From positions 22,381 to 59,900 of the forward strand of contig JBBDHW010000029.1 of NCBI GenBank assembly GCA_040880805.1: a stretch of DNA of 37,520 nt. Direction: 5' to 3'. Made by a program: the position numbers and the translations under genes. This document shows, piece after piece, positions 25,937 to 33,211 of the stretch. Each line of letters opens with the position of its first letter. Positions within the stretch are counted from its first letter, which is position 1. Below the pieces are notes generated by a model that saw nothing but the letters and a program-made list of their open reading frames with translations, did not search any database and had not been told where the DNA came from. Source of the stretch: Acidimicrobiia bacterium (GTDB lineage: Bacteria > Actinomycetota > Acidimicrobiia > IMCC26256 > DASPTH01).

Positions 25937-26781
25937 AGCCCGACCACCTTCCGGTACTCGGCGTGGTTGCCGCAGTCGAGGTACTTCGCCGTCCACGCGC
26001 TCCACGCGTCGGCATCTCGGGCCGTGAGCGCGTACTCGCGCTGGAACGCCTCGTCGCGCTCGTAGTCGGGGACGCACTCGGTGAAGTGCGCACCGTGCGC
26101 TGCCTCTACGACTCCGTGGGTCATCAGCCGGTTGATCTTGAGCGTTTGGATCGGGCCGTTCGACGCGAGCTCGTCGGTGGGCACGACGCGCTCGACGCTC
26201 ATGAACGCGCGCGGCGCGGCCATGCAGAACAGGTCGTCGAAGTAAGGGTCGACGTTCAGGTACTGCCCGTTGCCGCGCGCGTCGCCGCGGTGCATGTGCA
26301 CGAGGGCGACGTCGAGGTTGAGTGCGGGCGCGGCGACCAGCTCCTCGCGATCGTCGTACGGTGAGATGACAGTGCGGATCTCGTCTTGGCGGGCGACCAC
26401 GTCGGAGCCGAGACCGACCCTCGTGGGAAGGAACGGCACCCGCCACGCGGCGGCTTGCAGGCCGAGGAGGAACATGCCCTCATCGAGCTCGAGCGTGGTG
26501 ACCGCGCCGGCTTCACGCGCTTTGCGGAAGTGCGGCTCCAGCGCGATCGAGTCGAGCGAGCAGAACGAGTACACGACCTTCTTCGCCTTGCCCGTCGCGC
26601 AGAGCAACCCAACATCGGGACCGCCGTAGCTCACGATGGTGAGATCGCGGAGGTCGGAGCGCGCGATGGCGCGCACGATGCTCATCGGCTTGCGCCGCGA
26701 TCCCCAGCCGCCGATGCCGATCGTCATGCCGTCGCGCAGCTCGGCGACCACGTCTTCTTCGGTGATGCGTTTGTCGGTCAT
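25933..26781 (-). CDS. ipdA: IpdA, alpha subunit of ring-C-opening CoA-transferase-like hydrolase
   Basis: This is the alpha subunit (282 aa) of IpdAB. Seen: MTIGIGGWGSRRKPMSIVRAI (residues 19-39), VSYGGPDVGLLCATGKAKKV, TTLELDEGMFLLGLQAAAWR with Glu101 of DEGM, VDPYFDDLFCMAAPRAFMSVE, and AAHGAHFTECVPDYERDE. These closely follow the M. tuberculosis IpdA sequence as I remember it. Glu101 sits where the essential Glu105 of characterised IpdA is expected. The enzyme hydrolyses a C-C bond of the ring C diketone CoA thioester instead of transferring CoA. ATG 26781 follows the echA20 stop by 16 bases. Confidence 0.92.
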   Translation of the reverse strand: MTDKRITEEDVVAELRDGMTIGIGGWGSRRKPMSIVRAIARSDLRDLTIVSYGGPDVGLLCATGKAKKVVYSFCSLDSIALEPHFRKAREAGAVTTLELDEGMFLLGLQAAAWRVPFLPTRVGLGSDVVARQDEIRTVISPYDDREELVAAPALNLDVALVHMHRGDARGNGQYLNVDPYFDDLFCMAAPRAFMSVERVVPTDELASNGPIQTLKINRLMTHGVVEAAHGAHFTECVPDYERDEAFQREYALTARDADAWSAWTAKYLDCGNHAEYRKVVGL

Positions 26782-26797
26782 CGCAAGTTGGACGTGC

Positions 26798-27559
26798 CTA
26801 ATCGGAAGTATCGGCGTCGCGGCCTTCGACGAACGCGTCGCGCAGCTCGTCGGACACACCTGACAGGTTGAGCTCGAAGGTGAAGCCCTGCTCGAAGCGG
26901 TACGAGCGTTTCACGTCCCACAGATCGATCCCGTTGAGACTCTCCTTCGCCGCCCGGATGACCCTGGGCGACTTCTCCGCGATGCTCTCGGCCACCTCCA
27001 ACGCGGCGGCGCGCAGCTCGCCGCGCGACACGACTTTCAGCACGGAGCCGAACGCGTGGAGCTCGGCTGCGGTGGCGGTGGCGCTCGTGTAGACCATCGC
27101 CCGCATCTTGTGCTGGGGAACGAGGCGTGAGAGGTGCGTGGCGGCCCCAAGGGCGCCGCGGTCGACCTCGGGGAGGCCGAAGTAGGCGTCGTCGCTGGCG
27201 ACGATCACGTCGGCGTTGCCCACGAGGCCGATACCGCCGCCGACGCAGAAGCCGTGGACAGCTGCGATCACGGGGACCGGGCAGTCGTACACCGCGGCGA
27301 AGGCGGCGAAACAGCCCTTGTTGGCTCCGATCAGGGCGTCGAAGCCCTCGGAGTTCTGCATCTCCTTGATATCGACGCCGGCGTTGAACCCGCGGCCTTC
27401 GGCGCGCAACACGACGACGCGCACGGCGCGATCGGCACCCAACTCGTTGAGGACGCGGGCGAGGTCGAACCAGCCGTCGACCGTGAGCGCGTTGACGGGC
27501 GGCGCGTCGACGATCACCTCGGCGATTCCCCGCTCGTCGACGTGCGAAGTGATCCCCAC
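26798..27559 (-). CDS. echA20: EchA20, ring-D-opening crotonase
   Basis: This is a crotonase-fold CoA hydrolase (253 aa). In cholesterol degraders EchA20 hydrolytically opens ring D of HIEC-CoA. Seen: LRAEGRGFNAGVDIKEMQ (51-68), with Asn in place of the usual Cys/Ser of the oxyanion loop, FCVGGGIGLVGNADVIVA (104-121), and YFGLPEVDRGALGAATHLSRLVP. The NAGVD and GGGIGLVGN forms match the M. tuberculosis protein as remembered. The GTG start at 27559 is chosen over an upstream ATG that would overlap the divergent HAD gene. It heads the echA20-ipdA-ipdB-ipdC-maoC operon, with a -10 box eight bases before the start. Confidence 0.9.
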   Translation of the reverse strand: MGITSHVDERGIAEVIVDAPPVNALTVDGWFDLARVLNELGADRAVRVVVLRAEGRGFNAGVDIKEMQNSEGFDALIGANKGCFAAFAAVYDCPVPVIAAVHGFCVGGGIGLVGNADVIVASDDAYFGLPEVDRGALGAATHLSRLVPQHKMRAMVYTSATATAAELHAFGSVLKVVSRGELRAAALEVAESIAEKSPRVIRAAKESLNGIDLWDVKRSYRFEQGFTFELNLSGVSDELRDAFVEGRDADTSD

Positions 27560-27567
27560 GAGGCGGC

Positions 27568-27577
27568 AGCGTAGTGT
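27568..27577. promoter_or_regulatory. Overlapping divergent -10 boxes (echA20 / HAD gene)
   Basis: In the 28-base gap between start codons, the minus strand has TACGCT (27573-27568) eight bases before the echA20 GTG. The plus strand has TAGTGT (27572-27577) ten bases before the HAD ATG. The two boxes share two bases, so polymerase cannot sit on both at once. No CAAG-nn-CTTG palindrome of KstR2 type is seen here. Confidence 0.45.
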
Positions 27578-27587
27578 GCTGTCCCGC

Positions 27588-28232
27588 ATGACGATCGAAG
27601 CGGTGCTGTGGGATTACGGCGGCGTGTTCACGCCGTCGCCGTTCGGGGCCGCTACTGCGTACGCGCACGCGGTCGGCGCCGAGCCTGCCGTCCTGCTGGA
27701 AGTGGTGTTCGGCTCGTACGACACCGACGGCGACCACGTGTGGCACCGGCTCGAGCGCGGCGAGGTGCCGTTCACCGAAGCTCTCGCGGAGATCGCGGTA
27801 GCGGCCGAGGCAGCGGGTTTCCGTTTCGAGGCGCGGGAGATGTTCGCCGCGATGCGTTCCGACGAGATCGACCGCACCATCGTCGTCGACTCCGTACGCG
27901 CGGTCCGGGCGCGCGGTCTGCGCACCGGGATCGTCACGAACAACATCCGTGAGTACGGCGATTCGTGGCGTGGTCAGCTCCCGATCGACGAGCTGTTCGA
28001 CACGGTCGTCGACTCGTCACACGAAGGCGTGCGCAAGCCGAATCCAGTGATCTACCACACCGCCCTCGAACGCCTCGGCGTAACCCACCCGTCGCACGCG
28101 GTGTTCCTCGACGACTTCGAAGCGAACGTGGTCGCGGCGCGCAACCTCGGTCTGCACGGCATCGTCGTCGACGAGGATCCGCGCGCCGCGATCGATGCGC
28201 TCGACGCCCTGCTCGACCGCGAGCTCGGTTAG
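27588..28232 (+). CDS. HAD-superfamily hydrolase
   Basis: This is a HAD-type phosphatase/hydrolase fold (214 aa). Seen: motif I as WDYGGVF (residues 8-14), as in the epoxide-hydrolase-N-domain-like subgroup; the nucleophile Asp is present but the second Asp is Gly. Motif II is GIVTNNIREY, motif III has the Lys of EGVRKPNP, and motif IV is VFLDDFEANVVAARNLG. The helical cap between motifs I and II holds EVPFTEALAEIAV. The substrate is unknown. It is divergent from echA20 across an overlapping promoter, so the two could be reciprocally expressed. Confidence 0.85.
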   Translation: MTIEAVLWDYGGVFTPSPFGAATAYAHAVGAEPAVLLEVVFGSYDTDGDHVWHRLERGEVPFTEALAEIAVAAEAAGFRFEAREMFAAMRSDEIDRTIVVDSVRAVRARGLRTGIVTNNIREYGDSWRGQLPIDELFDTVVDSSHEGVRKPNPVIYHTALERLGVTHPSHAVFLDDFEANVVAARNLGLHGIVVDEDPRAAIDALDALLDRELG

Positions 28233-28555
28233 TTCCCGAAGGACCTTGACCTCGGGGTGGCGGCTGCTACGTGGCTCCCCGTCGCGGGGTGGTGGTGGTC
28301 GTGGCAGGTGGTGCAGGACGCGTCGGCACCATGTCGATCGGCTGGCCGCCACTCTCACATGCGCGGGTCGGGACCGCAGTGTGTTCATGCGCAGGCGGTT
28401 GCCCCAAACTGTGTACGCCGGTGACCGTCCAAAGACGGTGGTGCGGAGATTGACTCGGGGATCGGTGCCTGCGAAGGCGCTGGCCGACGCGTCCTGCGAT
28501 CGGGCGCGCGTGGGTCCTCGAGCCGATCGGCGAGGAGTACGCGCGGCGGTCATGG
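28233..28555. other. Intergenic region left of the insertion sequence
   Basis: No supported gene is seen. A minus-strand frame contains a Cys/His-rich run (CTTCHDHHHP, around 28285-28320), but nothing around it resembles a protein domain. The region may hold remnants disturbed by the insertion sequence; I cannot identify them. Confidence 0.4.
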
Positions 28556-28557
28556 TT

Positions 28558-29825
28558 AGGGCTCACGCCGGATCTGATTGAGCGTTGATGGTGTAGTTCC
28601 ATTCGCCGTGCCAGTCGTGGGGGTCGAGCGGCACGGCCGCGAGGTGGCCGTCGCTGATCTTGACGCCGGTCGGGTACCAGTTGGGGTCGTAAGCGGCTTG
28701 GATCGTGAGCCCGGTGGCGGTGGCGGTGGCGGAGATGAGCTCGACGATGGTGCGCAGGCTGGTGAGGGGCCGGCCGCGCCAGTTGATGGTGATGAAGCTG
28801 AACATGCGGTGTTCGATCTTGTTCCACTTGCTGGTGCCGGGCGGGTAGTGGCACACGGTGATGCGCAGACCGGTCTCGGCCGCGAGTGCGGCGAGGTGAA
28901 CTTTCCAGGCTCGGAGCCGGTATCCGTTAGAGCTGCCAGCATCCGCGGTGATCAACAGCCGGTCGGCGTCGGGGAAGCGTGCCCGGCCCATCTGGTTCCA
29001 CCAGCGTCGAATGGACTCGACTGCGAACTCGGCGGTGTCAGCGACGTCACCGACACTGACCCAGCCTTCGTCGTTGGCCACGTCGTAGATTCCATAGGGG
29101 ATGGCCTTCGCGTACTCGCCCAGTGCGCGATCGGCGAAGTCGTGCACGTTCACGCGCGTCGGTTTGCCCTCCGGTGCCCACTCGGTGCCGCCGTTGGCGT
29201 AGTCACCGATCAGCTCCTTCTTCTTCGTGTCCACGCTGATCGCCGGTTGGCCGTCATCGATGAACGCGGCGGCCATGTCGTTGAGATACCGGAACTGGGC
29301 GTCCCGGTCGGGATGCTGACGTCCCTCGGTCACCTTGGCGTTGGCCTGCAACGAGTAGCCGAGTAGATGCAGCAAGCGAAGCACCGTGCGCGACGACACC
29401 TCGAAGCCTTGACGCACCAGATCCTCGGCCAGCTTCGTCGAGGACTTCGACGTCCAGCGCAGCAACGACATCGGGTTGCCACGCGTCTCGGGATGCACCA
29501 GCTCGTCGAGTGCCTCGAGCAAACCGGGTTGCTTGTCGATCAACGGCTTGTCGCCACCGCCCGCTGCTCGCAGACGCGCCGGCCGTTCGATCCCGGCCGC
29601 GACTTCCGCCTCGGCCTTGATCACCGTGTTGCGGCTCATACCCGACGCCGTCGCCACCGCTGTCTTGGCGCCTCGGCCCAGCATCTCCGACGCGGCACCC
29701 GCGACAACACGCCGCTGCACCTCGTTCATGTGCGGCAGAACCACGTCGAAGAACCGCGCGAGCGCCTCCGGCGTGACCTCCACACCACAAAGATACTACG
29801 CGCGTATTATCCTGGCGTGGACCCT
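28558..29825 (-). mobile_element. ISAzo13-family insertion sequence
   Basis: This is a compact element of about 1268 bases with one transposase gene. The ends are imperfect inverted repeats: left inward GGGGCTCACGCCGGAT (from 28558) and right inward AGGGTCCACGCCAGGAT (from 29825). Both are flanked by TA (28556-28557 and 29826-29827), a possible target duplication. The transposase stop codon lies inside the left repeat. The intact reading frame and recognisable ends suggest a recent arrival. Confidence 0.75.
28563..29783 (-). CDS. ISAzo13-type DDE transposase
   Basis: This is a complete 406-aa transposase. Seen: an N-terminal helix-turn-helix region (ASGMSRNTVIKAEAEV, 46-61), SLLRWTSKSSTKLAEDL, and the RNase-H-like catalytic core with ISVDTKKKE (Asp185), LITADAGSSNG (Asp281) and SKWNKIEHRMFSF (Glu324), the DDE triad. 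GYSLQANAKVTEGRQHPDRDAQF before the first Asp is typical of the ISAzo13 group. The start is a GTG just inside the right inverted repeat. No frameshift is seen, so it is probably functional. Confidence 0.92.
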   Translation of the reverse strand: MEVTPEALARFFDVVLPHMNEVQRRVVAGAASEMLGRGAKTAVATASGMSRNTVIKAEAEVAAGIERPARLRAAGGGDKPLIDKQPGLLEALDELVHPETRGNPMSLLRWTSKSSTKLAEDLVRQGFEVSSRTVLRLLHLLGYSLQANAKVTEGRQHPDRDAQFRYLNDMAAAFIDDGQPAISVDTKKKELIGDYANGGTEWAPEGKPTRVNVHDFADRALGEYAKAIPYGIYDVANDEGWVSVGDVADTAEFAVESIRRWWNQMGRARFPDADRLLITADAGSSNGYRLRAWKVHLAALAAETGLRITVCHYPPGTSKWNKIEHRMFSFITINWRGRPLTSLRTIVELISATATATGLTIQAAYDPNWYPTGVKISDGHLAAVPLDPHDWHGEWNYTINAQSDPA

Positions 29826-29827
29826 TA

Positions 29828-30184
29828 GCGCGTGGGGTAAACCCGTTCCCAAAATCGGGGTCCGGGCGCGACGCGCCTTACCCCGAACCCAATAGGGGCA
29901 GGCGCTTCCTCGTTTCGCTAGACCCTCCTTCTAGTACCGATCTGCCGTGCTGTGCGGCTGGACTGAGTACGCGGTTCGGGACGCTCGTTGCTCGATCCTG
30001 AACCATGGCCCACGCTGCGCCGCGCAGGCGAACGACCCGATGATCTGAAGGGTTGGCTGTGTCTCGGGTAGCGCCAGGGTCGGGTGAGCCCATCCATCGA
30101 GCAGCGTGATCGACGGGGACTCTGATGCGCCGCCTGCGCTCACGCTCGCCGTCGTCCTCTTCTGGTATCGGAAGGTTGACTATC
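29828..30184. other. Intergenic region upstream of the WhiB gene
   Basis: No convincing gene is seen. GGGGTAA (from 29833) and TTACCCC (from 29878) form a 7-base inverted repeat beside the insertion sequence, of unknown meaning. The distal part (30100-30184) is the WhiB upstream region. TTGACT there resembles a -35, but no good -10 follows. Confidence 0.4.
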
Positions 30185-30625
30185 GTGCGCGCCGTGATAC
30201 CCGCAGCGTGGCTCGCACCCGGAGACCCGCCCCTGTCACTCATCGACGCGCTGCGTTTGGCGGCCGCACCGTGGCGCAAAGACGCGCTGTGTTGCGAGCA
30301 TCCCGAGGTGAACTTCTACCCCGACCGCGGTCAGAGCGGCGCGTCAGCCAAGGTTGTGTGCAGGGACTGTCTCGTGAAGCGAGAGTGTCTGCTCTTCGCG
30401 ATGTCGAACCGGGACGCCTTCGAGCACGGCGTGTGGGGCGGCACCATCCCCTCGGAGCGCCGCGAGTTGCTCCGCCGCCATCAGTCACCCGGGCTGGCAC
30501 CGCGAACGCCGCCAAGCGTTCACTGCCCCGGCTGTGACGACATCCTGCCGCCTGGCCGCGTCGGCCTGTGCTGCGACTGCAGCGGCGAGGTAACCCAGTT
30601 GGAGTGGGTCCGAGTCCGCAGCTAG
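30185..30625 (+). CDS. WhiB-family iron-sulfur regulator with C-terminal zinc-ribbon-like tail
   Basis: This is a WhiB-like transcription factor (146 aa), an actinobacterial [4Fe-4S] protein that binds sigma factor. Seen: WRKDALCCEHPEVNFYPDRGQ (30-50), with a cluster Cys at 36 or 37, VVCRDCLVKREC with Cys59, Cys62 and Cys68, and GVWGGTIPSERRELLRR (82-98), the G[VI]WGG turn and basic helix. Unlike most family members it continues with CPGCD (114-118) and CCDC (129-132), a CxxC-x11-CxxC pattern like a zinc ribbon. The GTG 30185 start is preferred because the longer frame adds only an Arg/Ser-rich stretch. The target is unknown. Confidence 0.85.
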   Translation: MRAVIPAAWLAPGDPPLSLIDALRLAAAPWRKDALCCEHPEVNFYPDRGQSGASAKVVCRDCLVKRECLLFAMSNRDAFEHGVWGGTIPSERRELLRRHQSPGLAPRTPPSVHCPGCDDILPPGRVGLCCDCSGEVTQLEWVRVRS

Positions 30626-30942
30626 TCCGCGAGAAGCTGGTATAGCGTCGTGGAACCGCGCGGGCTGTGCTCGGTCCGGTATCCCCAGCCGTCAACAACG
30701 CGGAACCATGGCGAATCCGATGGGCCGTCGGGATGTCCGTAGGCGGGGAACCAGTAACCGACCACTTCCTCACCCAACGCCGCGAGCGCAGCACGCACTA
30801 GGGCCGAGAGACCCGCGACGGGGGCGGCGGCACGCGAGGTCGGGGCGTTCGCGCCAGAACTGGCGATCGGCGTGTTTTTCGCGAGTACCGCGCACAGCGC
30901 ACTGGCAGACCGTTCTCGGTCACGGCACCGGCTCCTCAGCAC
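30622..30942 (-). CDS. Small hypothetical protein
   Basis: This is a 106-aa frame on the minus strand. The C-terminal 60 residues (ALVRAALAALGEEVVGYWFPAYGHPDGP onward to YQLLAD) have a protein-like composition, rich in aromatic residues and Gly/Pro turns. The N-terminal part is Arg/Ala/Ser-rich and may be wrong, so the real start may be downstream. Its stop codon overlaps the WhiB stop at a CTAG. It follows the broken kinase on the same strand. I do not recognise a family. Confidence 0.4.
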   Translation of the reverse strand: MLRSRCRDRERSASALCAVLAKNTPIASSGANAPTSRAAAPVAGLSALVRAALAALGEEVVGYWFPAYGHPDGPSDSPWFRVVDGWGYRTEHSPRGSTTLYQLLAD

Positions 30943-31455
30943 TCTGTGGGAAGGGTCGCGGGCAGCGCGGCGAGGATGTCGTCGAGCACATCGGACGCTT
31001 CACGTCTCAACCTCGAGATGTGCGTCGCGAAGCGATCGTCGAAGAGGTGCGGCTCGTGCTCGTCGAGCTTGGTCGGGAACCACTCTCCGCCGTCCCCGCG
31101 TCCGGCGACCCGCGCGAGTACTTCGTCGCGAGATGCCGTCAAGCAGAAGTGCCGGACATCGATCCCGTCGGCGCGCAGACCGCCGACGATCTCGTCGAAG
31201 TAAGCAGGGTTCAGCAGCGTCATCGGGACGATGAGCGGCCGATGGAAGTCCCTGAGCAGACCGGCCGCGGTCTCACGGACGAGCCGTCGCCATACCGATA
31301 GATCCTGGAAGTCGGCAACTTCGGCATCGGCGGGCTGCCAGGCGCGCAGGAGAAACCCGAGGTGTTCGGGATCGAACACGGTTGCCCGCGGCCAACGCTC
31401 GGCCGGCCACCGTCGACTTCCCCACACCGAACGGACCGTTGATCCAGACGATCAT
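30936..31455 (-). pseudogene. Frameshifted P-loop kinase/ATPase
   Basis: The gene begins MIVWINGPFGVGKSTVAG (Walker A GxxxxGKS, residues 7-14) at 31455. It continues in another frame as AERWPRATVFDPEHLGFLLRAW, DFQDLSVWRRLVRETAAGLLRDF and IVPMTLLNPAYFDEI to a stop at 30936. These blocks are typical of small nucleoside/gluconate-kinase-like AAA proteins. The break is at a GGCCGGCC run (31401-31408). Dropping one GGCC gives the continuous reading GKSTVAERWPRATVFDPE, so a 4-base tandem duplication is the likely cause. It lies 7 bases after the SDR stop, as if once co-transcribed. A sequencing error is the alternative. Confidence 0.75.
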
Positions 31456-31462
31456 CGCTTGG

Positions 31463-32368
31463 CTATGGCGAGGATGCCTTCGCCTCGGCCTCCGCGTCGC
31501 GCTTCGCGTTCTCTGCGTCCTGCGCGGCGATGATCGCGGGGAGGTCGGCCGGCTGCCATCCCACGACGAGCTCCTTCCCGCGCAAGTCGTGCACCGGGCG
31601 GTCGAGTTCGGCGAGCAACGCGAGGCTGTAGGTGACTTGGCCCGTGAGTGTGCCGGGGTCCGCTGCTACGAGCGCGAGCGCGGCTTCGGCCATCGTGTCG
31701 AGCGGCTCGAAGTAGATGTCGGGGAACCACGCGTTCCCCACGAGCGACGCGGTGGCCGCCGCCTTCTGCGGTGACAGCGCGTTCACCTGGATGCCCTGGC
31801 CGTGCGTCTCGACCGCGAGACTCACGGTCCACCGGTTCAGCATCGCCTTGGTAGAGCCGTACGCAGACCCCGCGCGCGCGGGCGCAGTATGCGGGAAGGG
31901 CGGGCCTGGCGGGAGTTCGGCCGACGCCGAGCTGATGTTGAGGATGGCACCGTGTCCGCGCTCGCGCATGCCGGGCAGCACGTGCTGCGCGAGCAACCAC
32001 GCCGACCAGTTGTTCACCTCCTGGACTTTCTGGAGCTGTTCCATGGTCCACTCTTCGAACGGCTTGTAGCCACCGAGGGCGGAGTTGTTCACCATGACGT
32101 CGACCGGCCCGAGGTCGCGTTCGACCTCGGCGATGAGCGTCTCGCGGCCCCCGTCGGGGCGCGAGAGGTCGACCACGTACACGCCGCCGGTGGACCCCGC
32201 GGCCTCGACGAGAGCAAGCGCCTCCTCGAGCCCGGACCGGGTGCGCGCCGCGACCGCGACCTTCGCGCCCTCGGCCGCGAACCGCTCCGCGATCGCGGTG
32301 CCGATGCCACCTTTGCTCGCGCCGGTGACCACCGCCACCAAGCCGTCGAGGTCACGTCCCATCGTCAT
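31463..32368 (-). CDS. Short-chain dehydrogenase/reductase
   Basis: This is an SDR of about 301 aa. Seen: VAVVTGASKGGIGTAIAERF with the cofactor loop (an extra Gly compared with TGxxxGIG), NNSALGG as the NNAG position, ISSASAELPPGPP with the active-site Ser, and AYGSTKAML with the Tyr/Lys pair. The C-terminal 60 residues (LAELDRPVHDLRGKELVVGW...) and the acidic/basic tail extend beyond classical SDRs. Three starts are possible (GTG 32371, ATG 32368, ATG 32362). It is divergent from the 32395 SDR and followed by the broken kinase. Confidence 0.8.
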   Translation of the reverse strand: MTMGRDLDGLVAVVTGASKGGIGTAIAERFAAEGAKVAVAARTRSGLEEALALVEAAGSTGGVYVVDLSRPDGGRETLIAEVERDLGPVDVMVNNSALGGYKPFEEWTMEQLQKVQEVNNWSAWLLAQHVLPGMRERGHGAILNISSASAELPPGPPFPHTAPARAGSAYGSTKAMLNRWTVSLAVETHGQGIQVNALSPQKAAATASLVGNAWFPDIYFEPLDTMAEAALALVAADPGTLTGQVTYSLALLAELDRPVHDLRGKELVVGWQPADLPAIIAAQDAENAKRDAEAEAKASSP

Positions 32369-32380
32369 CACCGCCAGCGG

Positions 32381-32387
32381 TACCGTA
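32381..32387. promoter_or_regulatory. Shared -10-like box between divergent SDR genes
   Basis: TACCGTA reads as TACCGT on the plus strand (eight bases before ATG 32395) and as TACGGT on the minus strand (10-13 bases before the divergent starts). It could serve as the -10 for either gene. The whole intergenic space is under 30 bases. Confidence 0.35.
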
Positions 32388-32394
32388 GGTGACG

Positions 32395-33150
32395 ATGGGC
32401 ATCGAGATCGATTTCGACGGGCAGGTCGTACTCGTCACGGGTGGCACCCGCGGGGTGGGCCGCGGGATCGCGCAGCGTTTCGCCGACGTCGGTGCCACTG
32501 TCGCCACGTGCGCGCGCAAGGAAGTGGAAGACCTGCCCGACAACTGGACGTTCTTTCCCGCGGACTTGCGCGACGGCGACGCTGCGTGGGCGGTGATCGA
32601 CTCGGTCGTCGAACAACTGGGACAAATCGACGTACTCGTCAACAACGCGGGCGGCGCACCACCCGCCGACACCACCACGGCACCGCCGCGCTTCTCGGAG
32701 CGCGTCCTCGCGCTCAACCTCCTCGCGGCCGTGTACTGCTCGCAGCGGGCCAATCACTGGATGCAGGAGGGTGAAGGCGGTTCGATCATCAACATCAGCA
32801 GCGTGAGCGGCTTGCGGCCGTCGCCGACATCCGCCGTGTACAGCGCCGCGAAAGCCGGCCTCGTGAACTTCACGATGACAACGGCAATGGAGTGGGCGCC
32901 GAAGGTCCGCGTCAACTGCGTGAGCGTGGGGTTGATCCGCACCGAGCAGTCGCACCTGTTCTACGGCGACGAAGAGGGCATCGCGCGGGTGAGCGCGACA
33001 ATCCCGATGGGCCGGATGGCCGAGCCCACGGACGTCGGCGACGTATGCCTCTTCCTCGCGTCGCGCCTCGCCGCGTATGTGAGCGGTGCCAACATCCACG
33101 TCCACGGCGGCGGCGAACCACCCCCCTACCTCGAAGCCGCCGCCCCCTAA
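32395..33150 (+). CDS. Short-chain dehydrogenase/reductase
   Basis: This is a classical SDR of 251 aa. Seen: VVLVTGGTRGVGRGIAQRF, NNAGGAPPAD, ISSVSGLRPSP with the active-site Ser, YSAAKAGLVNF with the Tyr/Lys pair, and YVSGANIHVHGGGE in place of the common VDGG ending. VGLIRTEQSHLFYGDEEG replaces the usual NAVAPG-type loop. This ending and loop are similar to SDRs I associate with actinobacterial steroid clusters. ATG 32395 is chosen over GTG 32389. It converges with the IpdF-like gene across a long hairpin. Confidence 0.82.
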   Translation: MGIEIDFDGQVVLVTGGTRGVGRGIAQRFADVGATVATCARKEVEDLPDNWTFFPADLRDGDAAWAVIDSVVEQLGQIDVLVNNAGGAPPADTTTAPPRFSERVLALNLLAAVYCSQRANHWMQEGEGGSIINISSVSGLRPSPTSAVYSAAKAGLVNFTMTTAMEWAPKVRVNCVSVGLIRTEQSHLFYGDEEGIARVSATIPMGRMAEPTDVGDVCLFLASRLAAYVSGANIHVHGGGEPPPYLEAAAP

Positions 33151-33207
33151 CAACGAACCTGCGTCACCTGTGGGCGCTCTACGACCATGAACGACGCAAG
33201 TTCGTTG
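33151..33207. terminator. Bidirectional hairpin between convergent SDR genes
   Basis: Arms 33151-33165 and 33193-33207 pair over 14 of 15 positions (one C-A mismatch) around a 27-base loop. The element fills almost the whole 61-base gap between the two stop codons. It has no T-runs, so it would act as a Rho-assisted or stem-only terminator for both strands. Confidence 0.55.
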
Positions 33208-33211
33208 GGGG

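Noticed and set aside
27560-27587. KstR2-type operator upstream of echA20
   Set aside because: No CAAG-nn-CTTG palindrome is visible in the short gap.
28285-28320. Cys/His-rich run (CTTCHDHHHP) as a possible zinc-binding or HNH fragment
   Set aside because: The flanking residues do not match any family and the frame is short; likely chance in GC-rich sequence.
29833-29884. GGGGTAA/TTACCCC inverted repeat beside the insertion sequence as an IS end
   Set aside because: It lies outside the TA-flanked ends, does not match the other IS end, and is only 7 bases.
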